Origin: an uncultured Gemmiger sp.
Lineage (GTDB): Bacteria; Bacillota; Clostridia; Oscillospirales; Ruminococcaceae
Direction of reading: 5' to 3'
NCBI GenBank assembly: GCA_944388215.1
Contig: CALXHT010000017.1
Coordinates: forward strand, 1 to 44,048
DNA: 44,048 nt
The translations under genes and the position numbers were made by a program. Below the pieces are notes generated by a model. It was not told where the DNA came from, ran no database searches, and saw only the letters and a list, made by a program, of their open reading frames with translations. Below, in pieces: positions 41,212 through 44,048 of the stretch. How positions within the stretch are numbered: the stretch's first letter is position 1; every line of letters starts with the position of its first letter.

Positions 41212-41269
41212 GGACTGTGCAAACACGAAACGTTGTATGCAAACACGTTACCGTTTTTGGGAGGTTAGT

Positions 41270-43936
41270 ATGAGCAAGAAATTCTTGTACCTGTTCAAAG
41301 AGGGCCATGACGCCTTCGGCGGCGACCAGACCACCATGAAGAACATTCTGGGTGGCAAGGGCGCCGGCCTGGCCGAGATGACCCACGCCGGCATGCCGGT
41401 TCCGCAGGGCTTCACCATCACCACCGAAGCCTGCACCCAGTATTATGCCGACAACCGCGAGATCAATGACGAGATCAAAGCGGACATCTTCAAATACATG
41501 GGCATCCTGGAGGAGCAGACCGGCAAGACCTTCGGCTCCGTGGACAACCCGCTGCTGGTGTCTGTCCGTTCCGGTGCCCGTCAGTCCATGCCCGGTATGA
41601 TGGATACCATCCTGAACCTGGGCCTGAACGATCAGGCTGTGGAAGGCCTGGCCAAGAAGACCAACAACCCCCGCTTCGCCTATGACTGCTACCGCCGTTT
41701 CATCCAGATGTACTCTGATGTCGTTATGGAGCTGGGCAAGAGCTTCTTCGAAGAGCGCATCGATGCCATGAAGGAGCGCAAGGGCGTCAAGCAGGATGTG
41801 GAGCTGACTGCCGACGACCTGAAGGAACTCGTCAAGGAGTTCAAGCAGATCTACCGCGAGAAGCAGGGCAGCGAGTTCCCGCAGGATCCCAAGGAGCAGC
41901 TGATCGGTGCCGTCAAGGCCGTCTTCCGTTCCTGGGACAACCCCCGCGCCAACGTTTATCGTAAGATGAACGAGATCCCCTACGAGTGGGGCACTGCCGT
42001 CAACGTCCAGCAGATGGCGTTCGGCAACTCCGGCATGCGTTCCGGCACTGGCGTTGCGTTCACCCGTAACCCCGCCACCGGCGAGAAGAAGCTGATGGGC
42101 GAGTACCTGATCAACGCCCAGGGCGAGGATGTCGTGGCCGGTATCCGTACTCCTTCTCCCATCAGCAAGCTGCATGAGGAGATGCCCGAGGTCTACGATC
42201 AGTTCGTTGAGATCGCTACCCGCCTCGAGAACTACTACAAGGATATGCAGGACATGGAGTTCACCATCGAGGATGGCAAGCTCTTCATGCTGCAGACCCG
42301 TAACGGCAAGCGTACCGCCCAGGCTGCTCTGCGGATCGCCTGCGACCTGGTGGACGAGGGCGTTATCAGCGAGCAGACTGCTGTTCTGCGCGTTGAGCCC
42401 AAGCAGCTGGACACCCTGCTGCATCCCCAGTTTGACGCTGCCGCTCTGAAGGCCGCCGAGGCAATCGGCAAGGGCCTGGCTGCTTCTCCGGGATCTGCCT
42501 GCGGCCGTGTGGTCTTCTCTGCGGAGGACGCCGAGGAGAAGGTCAAGGACGAGGCCTGGAAGCGCGTCGTTCTGGTCCGTTTGGAAACCAGCCCCGAGGA
42601 TATCGTCGGCATGCAGGTTTCTCAGGGCATCCTGACCGTCCGTGGCGGTATGACCAGCCACGCCGCCGTTGTCGCTCGTGGCATGGGCACCTGCTGTGTC
42701 TCCGGCTGCGGCAACGACAACGATGTTGTCATTGACTACGACGCCAAGACCATCTCCATCAACGGTCACCTCTTCCATGAGGGCGACTGGATGAGCATCG
42801 ATGGCTCCACCGGTAACATCTACGAGGGCCAGATTGCCACCGTGGCTTCCACCGAGAACGCCAACTTCAAGCGCTTCATGGCCTGGGCTGACGCTGCCCG
42901 TCAGATGAAGGTCCTGACCAACGCCGACAACCCGCGCGACGCCCAGAACGCTGTCGACATGGGTGCTGAAGGCATCGGTCTGTGCCGTACCGAGCATATG
43001 TTCTTCGCCGAGGACCGCATCAAGGCTGTCCGCGAGATGATCTGCGCCCGTACGGTGGAAGAGCGCAAGACCGCTCTGGCCAAGGTCGAGCCCTACCAGG
43101 AGGCCGACTTCATCGCCATGTACCGCATCATGGGCGACCGTCCGATGACCATCCGTTATCTGGATCCGCCTCTGCATGAGTTCCTGCCCACCAAGCCCGA
43201 GGAGATCGAGGCTCTGGCCAAGGACATGGGCATGACCACCGAAGAGCTGAACAACGTGGTTGTCAGCCTGCACGAGTTCAACCCCATGATGGGCCATCGT
43301 GGCTGCCGTCTGTGCGTCACCTATCCGGAGATCGCCGAGATGCAGACCAACGCCGTCATCAAGGCTGCCCTGAAGGTCAGCGCCGAGACCGGCAAGATGA
43401 TTACCCCGCACATCATGATTCCTCTGGTTGGCGAGGTCAAGGAGCTGAAGTACGTCAAGGATGTCGTCGTCAAGACCGCCGACAAGCTCATCGCTGAGGC
43501 TGGCGTTGACATGAAGTACCAGATCGGTACCATGATCGAGATCCCGCGTGCTGCCCTGACCGCCGGCGAGATCGCCAAGGAAGCTGACTTCTTCAGCTTC
43601 GGCACCAACGACCTGACCCAGATGACCTTCGGCTTCAGCCGTGACGACGCTGCCAAGTTCCTGACTGCCTACTACGACACCAAGATCTACGAGAGCGATC
43701 CGTTCCAGCATCTGGACCAGGTTGGCGTTGGCAAGCTGATCAAGATGGCTGCCCACGACGGCCGCGAGACCAACCCGAACCTGGGTCTGGGCATCTGCGG
43801 CGAGCATGGCGGCGATCCCTCCAGCGTCGAGTTCTGCCACAATGTTGGCCTGGACTACGTCAGCTGCTCTCCGTACCGTGTGCCTATCGCTCGTCTGGCT
43901 GCTGCTCAGGCCGCTATCAAGAACCCCCGCAAGTAA
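41270..43936 (+). CDS. ppdK: Pyruvate, phosphate dikinase
   Basis: An 888-residue enzyme that interconverts PEP, AMP and PPi with pyruvate, ATP and Pi. The N-terminal ATP-grasp domain begins KFLYLFKEGHDAFGG and has GGKGAGLAEMT. The swivelling phosphohistidine is His464 in GGMTSHAAVVAR. The C-terminal PEP/pyruvate barrel ends with GLGICGEHGGDP, where Cys843 is the catalytic acid. Length fits the family. The ATG at 41270 follows GGGAGG at 5-6 nt. An upstream ATG in frame lies before the promoter and is rejected. Codon use favours CGT, GCT, GTT and CTG more than the neighbours, a sign of high expression. In anaerobes it serves glycolysis or gluconeogenesis with PPi. Confidence 0.97.
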   Translation: MSKKFLYLFKEGHDAFGGDQTTMKNILGGKGAGLAEMTHAGMPVPQGFTITTEACTQYYADNREINDEIKADIFKYMGILEEQTGKTFGSVDNPLLVSVRSGARQSMPGMMDTILNLGLNDQAVEGLAKKTNNPRFAYDCYRRFIQMYSDVVMELGKSFFEERIDAMKERKGVKQDVELTADDLKELVKEFKQIYREKQGSEFPQDPKEQLIGAVKAVFRSWDNPRANVYRKMNEIPYEWGTAVNVQQMAFGNSGMRSGTGVAFTRNPATGEKKLMGEYLINAQGEDVVAGIRTPSPISKLHEEMPEVYDQFVEIATRLENYYKDMQDMEFTIEDGKLFMLQTRNGKRTAQAALRIACDLVDEGVISEQTAVLRVEPKQLDTLLHPQFDAAALKAAEAIGKGLAASPGSACGRVVFSAEDAEEKVKDEAWKRVVLVRLETSPEDIVGMQVSQGILTVRGGMTSHAAVVARGMGTCCVSGCGNDNDVVIDYDAKTISINGHLFHEGDWMSIDGSTGNIYEGQIATVASTENANFKRFMAWADAARQMKVLTNADNPRDAQNAVDMGAEGIGLCRTEHMFFAEDRIKAVREMICARTVEERKTALAKVEPYQEADFIAMYRIMGDRPMTIRYLDPPLHEFLPTKPEEIEALAKDMGMTTEELNNVVVSLHEFNPMMGHRGCRLCVTYPEIAEMQTNAVIKAALKVSAETGKMITPHIMIPLVGEVKELKYVKDVVVKTADKLIAEAGVDMKYQIGTMIEIPRAALTAGEIAKEADFFSFGTNDLTQMTFGFSRDDAAKFLTAYYDTKIYESDPFQHLDQVGVGKLIKMAAHDGRETNPNLGLGICGEHGGDPSSVEFCHNVGLDYVSCSPYRVPIARLAAAQAAIKNPRK

Positions 43937-44048
43937 GAGTTCTGTCATTCACCATTGGATTTGATGAAGCACAAACCTTCTATAAATCCCATGGATACGG
44001 CATAAAACCGTCAAAATGGCATGATTTGACCGTGGAGGTTTATATCTA
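43933..44048 (+). pseudogene. Possible 3'-terminal fragment of a GNAT-like gene, cut by the window edge
   Basis: One plus-strand frame stays open from 43933 to the window end and reads DEAQTFYKSHGY followed by KWHDLTVEVY. The A-x-x-FY-x-x-x-GY wording is like the final helix-strand of GNAT acetyltransferases. It has no ATG, GTG or ribosome binding site before it. The DNA is visibly richer in A and T than the surroundings. It could be a gene remnant or chance. No ppdK terminator is seen in the same 110 bases. Confidence 0.3.

Noticed and set aside
41105..41269. N-terminal extension of ppdK by 55 codons from an upstream ATG
   Set aside because: The extension would cross the TATAAT promoter element at 41206-41211. 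GGGAGG lies just before the ATG at 41270, and PPDK proteins begin at that point.
41195..43948. A 917-codon open frame on the minus strand, opposite ppdK
   Set aside because: Antisense shadow produced by strong codon bias in ppdK. No ribosome binding site or recognisable domain.

Overview
The window is a 44-kb, GC-rich (by eye about 60-65 %), gene-dense piece of a bacterial chromosome. Several things suggest a strict anaerobe of the Oscillospiraceae/Ruminococcaceae (Faecalibacterium, Subdoligranulum, Gemmiger and relatives): Bacillota-type ribosome binding sites, an rnfCDGEAB operon with a poly-ferredoxin RnfB, a flavodiiron protein, pyruvate phosphate dikinase, type-2 GalT, a glutaminyl-tRNA synthetase, and pth and mfd in the Bacillota order. 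The taxon is inferred from content, not from a marker gene. I see no prophage, transposase, CRISPR array or rRNA. It reads as core chromosome with a few accessory cassettes.

Layout. 1-221: two tRNA-Ser genes on the minus strand. 300-1393: a padR gene and a membrane-protein partner. 1543-2940: an M20 dipeptidase, followed by a 44-codon membrane peptide gene on the minus strand. 3409-8480: the six-gene Rnf ferredoxin:NAD+ oxidoreductase operon, then the flavodiiron protein fprA (8634-9788). 9865-10274: tRNA-Val(CAC) and tRNA-Ala(GGC), each with its own near-consensus promoter and terminator. 10379-15587, minus strand: galT, a WG-repeat/SH3 lipoprotein, a sugar nucleotidyltransferase and a RING/zinc-ribbon membrane protein. 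15768-19377, plus strand: prfB and a P-type ATPase. 19426-24043, minus strand: a YoaK-like protein and a three-gene LRR / VWA-pseudopeptidase / MoxR ATPase cassette. 24131-25501: a MATE exporter. 25548-32445, minus strand: glnS, the ttcA-alr-lepA operon and a CLC anion transporter. 32602-34714, plus strand: an ATP-grasp ligase and a GT2 glycosyltransferase. 34760-40926, minus strand: an apparent six-gene operon (glmU C-terminal half, DUF2007-like gene, yccF, pth, SH3 protein, mfd). 41270-43936: ppdK. The last ~110 bases carry a possible GNAT fragment that leaves the window.

How the genes work together. Rnf links reduced ferredoxin to NAD+ reduction and an ion gradient. FprA can consume O2 or NO. 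PPDK interconverts pyruvate and PEP. Together these fit a fermenting anaerobe that saves ATP and tolerates brief oxygen exposure. Intergenic spaces are short and heavily used. Many hold a hairpin terminator next to a sigma-A-type promoter, and in one case (250-289) the -35 box of a tRNA promoter sits inside a terminator-like hairpin.

The strongest candidates for less-described biology are the LRR-VWA-MoxR cassette, whose peptidase-like motif lacks the catalytic glutamate, the stand-alone GlmU acetyltransferase half kept in the ancestral glmU-pth-mfd gene order, the padR partner carrying an IGG-x-DGPTSI motif, and the ATP-grasp/GT2 pair. Coordinates were counted by hand and start codons were chosen from visible ribosome binding sites. 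Family names rest on recognised motifs, not on a database search.
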